This document shows positions 8,042 through 14,846 of a stretch of 36,525 nt of DNA, piece after piece. Each line of letters opens with the position of its first letter. Within the stretch, counting starts at the first letter, position 1. The stretch comes from Alphaproteobacteria bacterium (GTDB lineage Bacteria > Pseudomonadota > Alphaproteobacteria > Acetobacterales > Acetobacteraceae): contig JADZEB010000043.1 of the NCBI GenBank assembly GCA_020850755.1, positions 1-36,525 of the forward strand, given 5' to 3'. Below the pieces are notes generated by a model that saw only the letters and a list, made by a program, of their open reading frames with translations, was not told where the DNA came from and did not search any database. The translations under genes were made by a program, and so were the position numbers.

Positions 8042-9166
8042 ATGGCATTGGCAGGCCCGGGCGGTAGCGAAAGGGGTGGCATCAGGCGGCTCGGGGTGAT
8101 GACCAGCGGCGGGGATTGCGCCGGGCTCAATGCCTGCCTGCGCGCGATCATCGCGCGTGCCGCCGGCCATTACGGCTGGGAGGTGCTGGGCATCGCCGAT
8201 GCCAGCCACGGGCTGATGGAGCGGCCGGTGCGGGTGCGCCCGCTCGGCCTCGATCTTGTCGACGGGCCGCTCTTGCGCGCCGGCGGGACCATGCTCGGCA
8301 CCGTCAACAGCGGCGATCCGTTCCGCTATCCCATGTCCGATGGCAGCGTGGCCGACCGCTCCGCGGAGGTGCGCGAGGGCTACCAGCTGGCCGGGCTCGA
8401 TGCGCTGATCTGCATCGGCGGCGATGGCAGCCAGCGCATCATGCACCGTCTGGCAGAGGGCGGGGCCATGCGCGTCGTTGCCGTGCCGAAGACGATCGAC
8501 AACGACCTTGCCTGCACCGATTTCGCCATCGGCTACATGAGCGCCGTGCGCGTGGCGGTGGACGCGCTCGATCATCTCCAGCCCACGGCGGCGAGCCACC
8601 GGCGCGTGATGGTGCTGGAGGTGATGGGCCGCGATGCCGGGCATATCGCGCTGTCGGCCGGCATCGCGGGCGGGGCCGATGTCGTCCTGCTGCCGGAGGT
8701 CGCCTGGCATATCGGGGCGGTCGCGGCGGCGCTGGAGCGGCTGCGCGCGCGCGGGCGCAACCATGCGCTGGTGGTGGTGGCCGAGGGCGCGCGCACCGAG
8801 GACGGCACCGCCGTTGCGCGTCCCGCCGTGCTGCCCGGCGGCATGCCGCGGCTCGGCGGCATAGGCCACCATGTCGCCGAGCGGATCGAGGAGGCAACCG
8901 ACGCCGAATGCCGCGTCACCGTGCTGGGCCATGTCCAGCGCGGCGGCACGCCCGGGGTGCAGGATCGGCTGATCGCCGCTGCCTATGGCGTGCACGCGGT
9001 CGATCTCGTCGCCGAGGGGCGGTTCGGGCGCATGGTCGCCTGGCAGGGGCGCGAGGTCACCGACGTGCCGGTGGAGGAGGCGGTGGCGGCGACCCAGCCG
9101 GTGGACCTGGACGGGCCGCTCGTGCGCACGGCGCGGGGCCTGGGCATCTGTCTGGGCGATCTGTAG
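8042..9166 (+). CDS. 6-phosphofructokinase, mixed-substrate (PFK_mixed) type
   Basis: Phosphorylates fructose 6-phosphate to the 1,6-bisphosphate, entering glycolysis. The start at 8042 is fixed by ggaggag (8028-8034); the open frame runs upstream only through direct repeats. In the 374-residue product, GVMTSGGDCAGLNACLRAII binds the phosphoryl donor. GGDGS (126-130) has Gly129 at the position that, in family work, separates ATP users (Gly) from pyrophosphate users (Asp). PKTIDND (149-155) has Lys150, which is typical of pyrophosphate-dependent and Streptomyces-type enzymes, instead of the Gly of E. coli PfkA. Asp153 is the expected catalytic base, and LEVMGRDAGHIALSAGIAGG follows. The Gly/Lys pair puts it in the mixed-substrate group. 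ATP is the likelier donor, by analogy with Streptomyces, but this needs assay. It is flanked by two DUF465 genes. Confidence 0.92.
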   Translation: MALAGPGGSERGGIRRLGVMTSGGDCAGLNACLRAIIARAAGHYGWEVLGIADASHGLMERPVRVRPLGLDLVDGPLLRAGGTMLGTVNSGDPFRYPMSDGSVADRSAEVREGYQLAGLDALICIGGDGSQRIMHRLAEGGAMRVVAVPKTIDNDLACTDFAIGYMSAVRVAVDALDHLQPTAASHRRVMVLEVMGRDAGHIALSAGIAGGADVVLLPEVAWHIGAVAAALERLRARGRNHALVVVAEGARTEDGTAVARPAVLPGGMPRLGGIGHHVAERIEEATDAECRVTVLGHVQRGGTPGVQDRLIAAAYGVHAVDLVAEGRFGRMVAWQGREVTDVPVEEAVAATQPVDLDGPLVRTARGLGICLGDL

Positions 9167-9310
9167 GGCCGGCTGCCGGGTCGCCGCGCCGCCAAGGCCG
9201 GTAACCGGTCCGGTCATCGCGAAATGCCCGATGCCTTGATTAATCACTGGCTAGGCACGAGGTGTCATGTCTAGGCTTAGTTCGTCTCAGTCCACCCACA
9301 AGGAGGAACC

Positions 9311-9490
9311 ATGAGCGTCCAGCAGCGGATCGGAAGCCTCAAGGCGCGCCACGCCGACCTCGAGGACCAGATCGCGGAGGAAAGCAATCGCCCCCTGCCG
9401 GACACAACCAGGTTGCAGCGCCTCAAGCGCGACAAGCTCAAGCTCAAGGAGGAGATGGAAAAGCTGGCTGACGGCGCGGCCGTGCATTAG
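9311..9490 (+). CDS. Second DUF465 (YdcH-like) small protein
   Basis: A 59-residue protein read directly from the sequence: MSVQQRIGSLKARHADLEDQ, a short turn around SNRPLPDTT, then RLQRLKRDKLKLKEEMEKLA. This is the same helical-hairpin design and the same C-terminal signature (L-K-x-x-K-L-x-L-K/R-x-E) as the protein at 7676-7879, so it belongs to DUF465/YdcH. A near-perfect Shine-Dalgarno aaggagga (9300-9307) stands three bases before the ATG, and the stop is TAG at 9488-9490. The function of the family is unknown; the charged coiled coil suggests protein or nucleic-acid binding. It is 144 bases downstream of pfkA, where no clear promoter was found. Confidence 0.88.
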   Translation: MSVQQRIGSLKARHADLEDQIAEESNRPLPDTTRLQRLKRDKLKLKEEMEKLADGAAVH

Positions 9491-9623
9491 AGCGGCGCCA
9501 GCGCGTTAGCCACGCCGCGGGCGTGGCCGCCTTTCAGCCAAATCCACCAGTCTGGCTGGCTGCGGATCCGGCAGCGGAACCGGCGGCTCCCGCGCTTGGG
9601 TCGGCTTCAGGAGCGGGCCGGCT

Positions 9624-10313
9624 TCAGGCGCGGGCGTAGGGCGGGTTCTCGTCGCCCTCCGGTTGTTCCCCGGCGGTGTCGGCGGGCAAGGCGGTTTCGT
9701 CTGCCCCGGCATCATTTGCCCCGGCATCGGCCGCACCGGCCTCCGGCTCGCCCCCTTCCGTGCCTTCGTCCATGCGCGGCGGCTGCCCGCCGGTGCGCCG
9801 GCGCGCGATCACGACCGCCGCATTCAGGTCGCTCTGCGAGCAGAGGCCAAGCAGCACCGGGTCGCGCGGCTTGATGTTGGCCGAGTTCCAGTGGCTGCGG
9901 TCGCGCACCTTCTTGATCGTGTCCTTGGTCGAGCCGATCAGCTTGGCGATCTGTGCGTCGGTAAGCTCGGGCACGTGGCGCAGCAGCCAGGCTATGCCGT
10001 CGGGCCGGTCGTTGCGCTTCGAGACCGGGGTGTAGCGGGCGCCCTTGGTGCGGGTCTGCGGCACCGGGACGTCGCTTTTCGCCAGGCGCAGATGCGCTGC
10101 CGGGTCGGTCTCGCAGCGGGCGATCTCCTCGCGGGTGAGCTGGCCATTGGCCACCGGATCGAGCCCGACAATGCCCGCCGCCACATCGCCATCGGCGATC
10201 GCCTGCACCTCCAGGGCATGCATGCCGGTGAAGTCGGCGATCTGCTGGAAGGTCAGCGCCGTATTCTCGATCAGCCACACGGCGGTTGCCTTCGGCATCA
10301 GCGGCAAAGTCAT
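9624..10313 (-). CDS. trcR: DUF1013 family cell-cycle transcriptional regulator (TrcR-like)
   Basis: A 229-residue protein whose first ~175 residues match DUF1013, a family nearly confined to Alphaproteobacteria and annotated as the cell-cycle regulator TrcR. The start at MTLPLMPKATAVWLIENTAL is chosen because conservation begins there; the frame is open far upstream without conserved content. A first helix-turn-helix-like segment is LTFQQIADFTGMHALEVQAI. A second is LTDAQIAKLIGSTKDTIKKV, followed by RSHWNSANIKPRDPVLLGLC, which is strongly family-like. The last ~45 residues are a low-complexity acidic Ala/Gly/Glu/Asp tail. It is divergent from the DUF1192 gene with a good promoter between them. 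Its targets cannot be deduced here. Confidence 0.88.
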   Translation of the reverse strand: MTLPLMPKATAVWLIENTALTFQQIADFTGMHALEVQAIADGDVAAGIVGLDPVANGQLTREEIARCETDPAAHLRLAKSDVPVPQTRTKGARYTPVSKRNDRPDGIAWLLRHVPELTDAQIAKLIGSTKDTIKKVRDRSHWNSANIKPRDPVLLGLCSQSDLNAAVVIARRRTGGQPPRMDEGTEGGEPEAGAADAGANDAGADETALPADTAGEQPEGDENPPYARA

Positions 10314-10443
10314 GGCACCCTCGTTCTCGTTCTTGTGTCTCAGCGACTGTGTTGCTTTGGGCCAATAGACCTCCGGCCCGTCTGGACGGACCTTGCGGCC
10401 CGCGGCAGGCAGAGGCATCGCCCATGACCCGAAACTGGCGCGC

Positions 10444-10472
10444 ACCTTAGCCGCCGTTCGACGCGGGGTCAA
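10444..10472 (-). promoter_or_regulatory. Promoter of trcR
   Basis: On the minus strand TTGACC (complement of 10467-10472) and TAAGGT (complement of 10444-10449) are separated by exactly 17 bases. This is a good housekeeping sigma match. It predicts a start near 10437 and a leader of about 120 bases. Confidence 0.6.
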
Positions 10473-10545
10473 AGCATGCGACGTCCGGACGGCTCGGTTC
10501 GCCCGTGATATATGGAAGGCAGCGCAGCCAAAGCGAGGGATGCCC

Positions 10546-10743
10546 ATGCCCGCCTTCGACGATGACGACCGCCCCCGGCCGAAGCCGACCCTGCTTGTCC
10601 CGCCCAAGCTCGATGCCCTGGCCGTGACAGAGCTTGAGGAGTATGTCGCCGCGCTGGAGGCCGAGATCGGGCGGGTGAAGGCGCAGATCGAGGCCAAGAA
10701 GGCGGTTCGCGCCGGCGCTGAGTTTTTCTTCAAAAAGAATTGA
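10546..10743 (+). CDS. DUF1192 family small protein
   Basis: A 65-residue protein with the plan of DUF1192, a small alphaproteobacterial family of unknown function. It has an acidic N-terminus MPAFDDDDRPRP, a proline-flanked segment KPTLLVPPKLDALAVTELEE, and a coiled coil YVAALEAEIGRVKAQIEAKK, ending with an aromatic-basic tail AEFFFKKN. The ATG at 10546 lies six bases after gaggg (10535-10539); an ATG two codons earlier is an alternative. The coiled coil suggests a structural or adaptor role, but this is inference. Its last codons and stop abut the U-tract of a terminator that serves the opposite strand. Confidence 0.85.
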   Translation: MPAFDDDDRPRPKPTLLVPPKLDALAVTELEEYVAALEAEIGRVKAQIEAKKAVRAGAEFFFKKN

Positions 10744-10747
10744 TTAT

Positions 10748-10782
10748 AAAAGAAAAACGCCGGGAGCTCATGTCGCCCGGCG
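10748..10782 (-). terminator. Rho-independent terminator of hsp20
   Basis: A perfect seven-pair stem (cgccggg 10758-10764 with cccggcg 10776-10782, 11-base loop) is followed on the minus strand by a run of T interrupted once (complement of 10748-10757). Read on the minus strand it ends the hsp20 transcript about 155 bases after the stop codon. On the + strand no T-run follows, so it should work in one direction only. Confidence 0.8.
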
Positions 10783-10935
10783 CACCCGGTGTCGGCTCAG
10801 CCGGGGGGGGGCCGGGCGCAGCGCCGGGAATAGGGTGGCGCCGCGCCGCCTCTGCCTGAAGCGGCGCGGCACCCGGGCCGGCGCGAGCGGCCGCGTCCTG
10901 CGTCCGCGCCCGCGGCCCGAATCCGCCGCTCCCCG

Positions 10936-11424
10936 TCAGGCGGCGCGGCTGTCAGAACCTATGGCGTTGGCCGGGGCGTTGGCTGGCACGGCCTGCGGGC
11001 CGGCGCCGACCGCGATCGCCACCCGGCGCGGCTTCATCGCCTCGGGGATGACGCGGCGCAGCTCGACATGCAGGAGCCCGTTCTCCAGCGCGGCGCCCTC
11101 CACCGTGATGAAGTCGGCGAGCTCGAAGCGGCGCTCGAAGGCGCGTCCGGCGATGCCGCGATGGATGTAGTTGCGGCCCTCGGCGGCGGCCGGCTGGCGC
11201 CCGGTGACGATCAGGGCGTTGTCCTTGATCGTGATGGCAAGGTCGCTCTCGGCGAAGCCCGCCACCGCCATGGTCAAGCGGTAGGCATCCTCGCCGGTCT
11301 TCTCGATGTTGTAGGGCGGATAGGCCGGCGCCTCGTCGAAGCCGCGGGCATTGTCGAGCAGCCGCGGCAGACGGTCGAAGCCGATGGTGGAGCGGAACAG
11401 GGGCGAGAAATCGAATGCACGCAT
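10936..11424 (-). CDS. Small heat shock protein, Hsp20/IbpA family
   Basis: A 162-residue ATP-independent chaperone that holds unfolding proteins. The N-terminus MRAFDFSPLFRSTIGFDRLP is typical of the IbpA/HspA class in alphaproteobacteria. The alpha-crystallin domain runs from about YPPYNIEKTGEDAYRLTMAV through GRQPAAAEGRNYIHRGIAGR and AFERRFELAD. Next comes the conserved ENGLLHVELRRVIPE, where the usual A-x-x-x-n-G-V-L motif is present in form. The C-terminal tail is Ala/Pro-rich. The ATG at 11424 follows a perfect aaggaggt, which is buried in a hairpin (see the leader entry). Upstream lies a heat-shock-type promoter and downstream a clear terminator, so the gene is monocistronic. Confidence 0.96.
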   Translation of the reverse strand: MRAFDFSPLFRSTIGFDRLPRLLDNARGFDEAPAYPPYNIEKTGEDAYRLTMAVAGFAESDLAITIKDNALIVTGRQPAAAEGRNYIHRGIAGRAFERRFELADFITVEGAALENGLLHVELRRVIPEAMKPRRVAIAVGAGPQAVPANAPANAIGSDSRAA

Positions 11425-11520
11425 GGTGCGTACCTCCTTGAAAAGCAAGGTCGCTTCCGTTTGGGGCCGCCGGATGGCCGACCCCGATGGGTGCGCCGAG
11501 CCACGCGGGCCATCGGCGCA
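11425..11520 (-). promoter_or_regulatory. ROSE-like RNA thermometer in the hsp20 leader
   Basis: Three hairpins stand in a row in the leader RNA. First: TGCGCCGA/TCGGCGCA, eight perfect pairs, 13-base loop (11492-11520). Second: GGGGTCGGCC/GGCGGCCCC with one bulged G and loop ATCC (11463-11485). Third: ACCTTGCT, loop TTTCA, AGGAGGT (11432-11451), which pairs the whole Shine-Dalgarno. In the third, TTGCT opposes AGGA with the G bulged and a U-G pair. This UUGCU/AGGA arrangement with a bulged G is the hallmark of ROSE elements, which melt on heating to release the ribosome site of rhizobial small heat shock genes. Location, length (about 95 bases) and target gene all fit. Not tested. Confidence 0.75.
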
Positions 11521-11526
11521 TGCGGG

Positions 11527-11555
11527 AGATGGGCGCGGGGTGCGGCGCGGTCAAG
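11527..11555 (-). promoter_or_regulatory. RpoH-type heat shock promoter of hsp20
   Basis: On the minus strand CTTGACC (complement of 11549-11555) and CCCATCT (complement of 11527-11533) are 15 bases apart. This resembles the sigma-32 consensus CTTGAAA / CCCCATnT. Transcription would begin near 11520, the first base of hairpin one of the ROSE-like leader, so promoter and thermometer support each other. Confidence 0.6.
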
Positions 11556-11660
11556 AGGCAGGGAGGGCGGCCGGAGCGGCCGGCGGGGGCGCTGCCTGCT
11601 CCTGGCCGTGCCGGTCCTGCGGCGGGTCGGCGCACCGTCCTGCGGCGCAGTCCCGGCCGG

Positions 11661-11701
11661 AAAAACGGTTCGCCCGCCGCGGCGGTCAGGCCGGGCGGGC
11701 G
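11661..11701 (-). terminator. Probable terminator of rpmE
   Basis: An eight-pair perfect stem (cgcccgcc 11671-11678 with ggcgggcg 11694-11701) is followed on the minus strand, after five bases, by five T (complement of 11661-11665). It lies 55 bases past the rpmE stop and would insulate rpmE from hsp20. The rest of 11556-11756 shows no other feature. Confidence 0.55.
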
Positions 11702-11756
11702 ATGCGGCAGTGCGTGCCCTAGTCCCTCATGCGGCGCGCCGGGCGCCGCGGGCGGG

Positions 11757-12002
11757 CTACTTCTTGGCGGCGCCGGGCCCACCCTTGAGGCCGAGGCCGG
11801 CGAAGCGCTTGTTGAACTTCGCCACCTGTCCGCCGGTGTCCATCAGGCGCTGGACGCCAGTCCAGGCCGGGTGCGACTTCGGGTCGATGTCGAGGCGGAT
11901 GGAATCGCCCGGCTTGCCGTAGGTCGAGCGCGTCTTGAAGGACGAGCCATCGGTCATGATGACCGTGATCTCGTGATAGTCGGGGTGGATGTCCTTCTTC
12001 AT
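11757..12002 (-). CDS. rpmE: 50S ribosomal protein L31, zinc-free type
   Basis: An 81-residue large-subunit ribosomal protein. [39 protein letters not shown] and [20 protein letters not shown] give an unmistakable L31, and [11 protein letters not shown] closes the fold. The four cysteines of the zinc-binding form are absent, so this is the C-minus type usual in alphaproteobacteria. The ATG at 12002 is where similarity starts. The gene is a single transcription unit with a strong promoter at 12100-12128 and a hairpin terminator at 11661-11701. The C-terminal GPGAAKK is a small extension. Confidence 0.96.
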   Translation of the reverse strand: MKKDIHPDYHEITVIMTDGSSFKTRSTYGKPGDSIRLDIDPKSHPAWTGVQRLMDTGGQVAKFNKRFAGLGLKGGPGAAKK

Positions 12003-12099
12003 GGCGCCCTGCCTTCGGAAAGCGGATTCTGGGGGGCTGGCACGCCGGCCGGCCCGAAATGCGGCGCGCCGGCGGAAGCGGCCGGCGCGGTCGCGCGGG

Positions 12100-12128
12100 C
12101 TTATAGCCAGAACCGGGGCGCGGCGCAA
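12100..12128 (-). promoter_or_regulatory. Promoter of rpmE
   Basis: On the minus strand TTGCGC (complement of 12123-12128) and TATAAG (complement of 12100-12105) are 17 bases apart. This is one of the best housekeeping promoters in the window. It predicts a start near 12093 and a leader of about 90 bases. The rest of the 315-base gap 12003-12317 holds only the short tandem repeat below and an inverted repeat (12269-12276 with 12301-12308). Confidence 0.7.
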
Positions 12129-12210
12129 GCCGGGACTGGGCGCGGGGCGGTGATTCGCGCTCCAGCCCGGCACCGGCGCCAGGACGTGCTCGCCCGGACA
12201 AAGGGGATCG

Positions 12211-12245
12211 CCCGCCGTTTGCCGCCCGCCGTTTGCCGCCCGCCG
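12211..12245. repeat. 14-base tandem repeat, 2.5 copies
   Basis: The unit cccgccgtttgccg occurs twice head to tail (12211-12224, 12225-12238), followed by a half copy. It sits in non-coding DNA between rpmE and the OYE gene and looks like a slippage repeat. Beside it, cctggcag (12269-12276) and ctgccagg (12301-12308) form an inverted repeat just after the OYE stop, possibly a weak 3' hairpin. Confidence 0.7.
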
Positions 12246-12317
12246 CCGCTTCCCACCCCCTCTTCTCGCCTGGCAGCTCCTGGTGGCTGGCGCCCGCCGC
12301 CTGCCAGGGACCGTTCG

Positions 12318-13451
12318 CTAGGTCAGGTTGGCGCGCTCATACTGCACCGGCCAGTCGATGTCGGCGCCGATCTCGCGCGCCGCGGCCAGGGGCCAGTTCG
12401 GATTGGCCAGCGCGGCGCGGGCGATGAACACCAGGTCGGCCCGCTCGTTTCCGATGATATCCGCCGCCTGGTGCCCGGTCTGGATCAGCCCGACCGCGCC
12501 GGTGGCGATGCCGGCCTCGCGCCGCACGGCCTCGGCGAAGGGCACCTGGTAGCCGGGATGGAGCGAGGGGATCACCTGCCTGGGCGACACCCCGCCCGAG
12601 GAGCAGTCGATCAGGTCGACATCCCCGCGCGCCTTGAGCCAGCGGCAGAGCTCGACCGAATCGGCGATGGTCAGCCCGCCCGCGATCCAGTCGACGCAGG
12701 ACAGGCGCACGAACAGCGGCAGCTCGGCCGGCCAGTGCGCGCGCACCGAATCGAGCAGCTCCATCAGGAAGCGCGCCCGCCCCTTGAGGTCGCCGCCCCA
12801 GGCGTCGCTGCGCGTGTTCGAGATCGGCGAGAGGAAGGTGTGGATCAGATAGCCGTGCGCGCCGTGCAGCTCGATGATCTTGAAGCCGGCCTTGAGCGCG
12901 CGCGCGGCGGCGGCACCGAAGGAGTCCACCAGCCGGGCGATGCCGGCACGATCGAGCGCCTGCGGGGCGGGCCAGCCCTCGGCGAAGGGTTCGGCGGTGG
13001 CGCCGATGGGGTGCCAGCCTCCCTCGGCCGGGGTCAGCGGTGCGCCGCCGAGCCAGGAGGCCCGCGCGCTGGCCTTGCGCCCGGCATGGCTGAGCTGGAT
13101 CGCCGGCACCGCGCCCACGCTCTCCATGAAGGCGTTGATGCGCGCGAAGGCGGCCACCTGCGTGTCGTTCCACAGGCCGGTGCAGCCGGGCGAGATGCGC
13201 CCTTCCGGCGTGGTGCCGGTGGCCTCGACGCAGACGATGCCGGCCCCGCCCACCGCGCGCGCGCCAAGATGCTGCATGTGCCAGTCGCCCGGCACGCCCT
13301 CGACCGCCGAATACTGGCACATCGGCGCGATCGCGAGGCGGTTGCGCGCGGTGACGCTGCGGAAGCTGATCGGCTGGAAGAGGCGCGGGTTGCGCTCGCG
13401 CGGGAAGGTGCGGCGGGTGGGCTTCTGGGACAAGGCGGCGGATCCTGTCAT
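12318..13451 (-). CDS. Old yellow enzyme family NADPH dehydrogenase (YqjM/XenA-like)
   Basis: FMN-dependent ene-reductase of 377 residues that reduces activated C=C bonds with NAD(P)H. LFQPISFRSVTARNRLAIAP followed by MCQYSA marks the thermophilic-like (YqjM/XenA) class, whose conserved Cys tunes the flavin. DWHMQHLGARAVGGAGIV follows. LSHAGRKAS and HGAHGYLIHTFLSPISNTRS carry the substrate-binding His pair and the FMN phosphate site, and FIARAALANPNWP closes the barrel. The start at 13451 (MTGSAALSQKPTRR) was taken as the nearest ATG to the conserved core; no strong ribosome site is visible, so the start is uncertain by a few codons. Physiological substrates of such enzymes are usually unknown. 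It is transcribed away from the cellulose operon. Confidence 0.93.
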   Translation of the reverse strand: MTGSAALSQKPTRRTFPRERNPRLFQPISFRSVTARNRLAIAPMCQYSAVEGVPGDWHMQHLGARAVGGAGIVCVEATGTTPEGRISPGCTGLWNDTQVAAFARINAFMESVGAVPAIQLSHAGRKASARASWLGGAPLTPAEGGWHPIGATAEPFAEGWPAPQALDRAGIARLVDSFGAAAARALKAGFKIIELHGAHGYLIHTFLSPISNTRSDAWGGDLKGRARFLMELLDSVRAHWPAELPLFVRLSCVDWIAGGLTIADSVELCRWLKARGDVDLIDCSSGGVSPRQVIPSLHPGYQVPFAEAVRREAGIATGAVGLIQTGHQAADIIGNERADLVFIARAALANPNWPLAAAREIGADIDWPVQYERANLT

Positions 13452-13671
13452 GGACGTCGAAGGGCAAGGCGGGGGGCAGGGGAGTGGGTTGGCGCCACGC
13501 ACCGGCCCGGTTCGGCCGGCATCAGACTGCGCACGGAACCGGGTCTCTGCAAGCGGGGCCGGTTGGTGGTGCCGGGCCGCGCCTCTCGCCGCCCGGCAGC
13601 GGACGCTGTCGCCAGGATGGTCTGGGCGGCCGGGCGGGCTTGCAGGACCGACCGCGAAGCCCTTGTGATAC

Positions 13672-13699
13672 TTGATTCTGTTACCCCGCCCTGTATGCT
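13672..13699 (+). promoter_or_regulatory. Likely promoter of the cellulose operon
   Basis: TTGATT (13672-13677) and TATGCT (13694-13699) are separated by 16 bases, a fair housekeeping match in a locally AT-richer patch. The predicted start near 13706 leaves a leader of about 195 bases before bcsP. The preceding 220 bases (13452-13671) show no feature. Confidence 0.5.
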
Positions 13700-13705
13700 G
13701 CCCGA

Positions 13706-13901
13706 AGGTCGTGGGGGCAGGATTCGGCCGCGCGTGCCAAGCGCGGCCGAGGCAGCGGCGACCAGCACCGCTCAGGGGTAAGCGGACAGCGCGGAGGCGA
13801 ACCCGGCGCCGCCGGGAAGCGATGGCAAGCCGCGATGTCGCCGAGGGTGCAGGCGAGACAGGGCGCCGGTTGCTCCGGCCGGCGCCGATCCGCGGGCGCG
13901 C
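13706..13901 (+). other. Structured 5' leader of the cellulose operon
   Basis: About 195 non-coding bases between the likely promoter and bcsP. A strong hairpin lies at 13725-13749 (cggccgcgc / gcgcggccg, nine perfect pairs, loop gtgccaa). Smaller pairings follow around ccgct/agcgg (13769-13786) and cccggcg/ccggg. No known riboswitch consensus could be matched with confidence. In DNA this GC-rich some pairing is expected by chance, so a regulatory role is only a suggestion. Confidence 0.3.
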
Positions 13902-14846
13902 ATGGTCGAGAAGAACAGCGACATTGACCGGCTGTATGGTGCGCTAGGCGCCGACGCTTCCGGCTATCGCGTGTTCGGTCGCGGCGGCGGCGCGGAGGCG
14001 GTGGGCGAGTTCTGGCCATTCCTGTTCACCGCGGTGCAGGCGCTGGAGCGCGACGAGCGGCCCGACGGCTCCTGGCGCGACGCCAGCGCCTATGGCATCG
14101 CGACCGAGACGGTGGCACTGACCGGCCAGGCCGCAGCCTGGCAGGCTCCGGCCCCGAGCCAGCCGGTCGCGCCGGGGCGTTCCGCCGCACTGCCCGAGCC
14201 CGGTGCGCTGCCGCCCGCCTATCGCATGGCGATGCTCGGGGCCGGGCTGGCGGGCGAACCGTCGGGTCGTGCCACCGCCGCGACCGTGCCCCCTGCCGCG
14301 CCCGACGCAGACCTGCTCGAGGCATTGCCACCCGGCCTGCGCGCGGCCTGGGCCGAGACCCAGACGCGGCGGCCGGCCGATCCCGGGCCTGCCGATGCCC
14401 CGCGAGGCCCCGAGCCGCCGGCCGGGTCGATCCTGCCGCAAGGCATCGGCCCCGGCGTGCCGCTGCCGGTCGCCCCGCCGCCCATGGCGGCGCCTGCCGT
14501 GCCGGAATCTCTGGCAGCGCCCGGGAGTGGCGCGCCGCTGCCCGAGGAGGCGGCGTCGATGCCCGCCACGCCACGCGCGGCTTTCGGCGCGGGGCGGCCC
14601 ACCGTGCGCCCGCCGCGGCTGGCCGACCTGCCGCCCGGGGCCATCGAGTCGCCTGCGCCGATACAGCAGGGGGGGAGCGGCTACGGTATCGGCATTCCTC
14701 CGCTCGGCGCGCGGCCCCTGCCGCCCGAGCCCGAGATGCGCGCGGGTGGCGTGCTGAAGGGCCTGCTGCTGGGCCTTCGCCCGGGCGAAGGTGCCGGCAG
14801 CCGCGGCGATGGCGCGCCCGCTCCCGCCGGCACGCGGTCGCCCTGA
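13902..14846 (+). CDS. bcsP: BcsP-like proline-rich cellulose biosynthesis protein
   Basis: A 314-residue protein in two parts. Residues 7-50 (SDIDRLYGALGADASGYRVF, then EFWPFLFTAVQAL) resemble the short N-terminal domain shared by BcsR and BcsP, in which a D-I-x-x-L-Y-x-x-x-G pattern precedes a W-P-x-L segment. The rest is a low-complexity Pro/Ala/Gly region with no predicted fold. BcsP is known as a proline-rich partner encoded beside bcsQ in several bacterial cellulose operons, with a presumed role in placing the synthase in the cell. Its stop overlaps the bcsQ start (TGATG), so the two are translationally coupled. The call rests on position, composition and the N-terminal motif. Confidence 0.65.
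   Translation: MVEKNSDIDRLYGALGADASGYRVFGRGGGAEAVGEFWPFLFTAVQALERDERPDGSWRDASAYGIATETVALTGQAAAWQAPAPSQPVAPGRSAALPEPGALPPAYRMAMLGAGLAGEPSGRATAATVPPAAPDADLLEALPPGLRAAWAETQTRRPADPGPADAPRGPEPPAGSILPQGIGPGVPLPVAPPPMAAPAVPESLAAPGSGAPLPEEAASMPATPRAAFGAGRPTVRPPRLADLPPGAIESPAPIQQGGSGYGIGIPPLGARPLPPEPEMRAGGVLKGLLLGLRPGEGAGSRGDGAPAPAGTRSP

Noticed and set aside
9236-9277. Promoter for the second DUF465 gene
   Set aside because: TTGATT (9236) and TAGGCT (9272) are both present but about 30 bases apart, too far for one promoter. A sigma-54 reading of ggcacg also fails at the -12 position.
11487-13781. A 764-codon open frame on the + strand across rpmE, the OYE gene and flanking DNA
   Set aside because: It is antisense to genes with clear families, and its product is low-complexity Arg/Gly/Ala. 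Long antisense frames are expected at this GC content. The same applies to long antisense frames under bcsAB (18364-21036), the amidase region (26278-28956) and fusA (34230-36353).
13706-13901. Cyclic-di-GMP or cobalamin riboswitch in the bcs leader
   Set aside because: The fragments ggggtaagcgg and ggtgcaggcgagacagg loosely recall pieces of these riboswitches, but the ordered conserved cores could not be found. Only a generic structured leader is reported.
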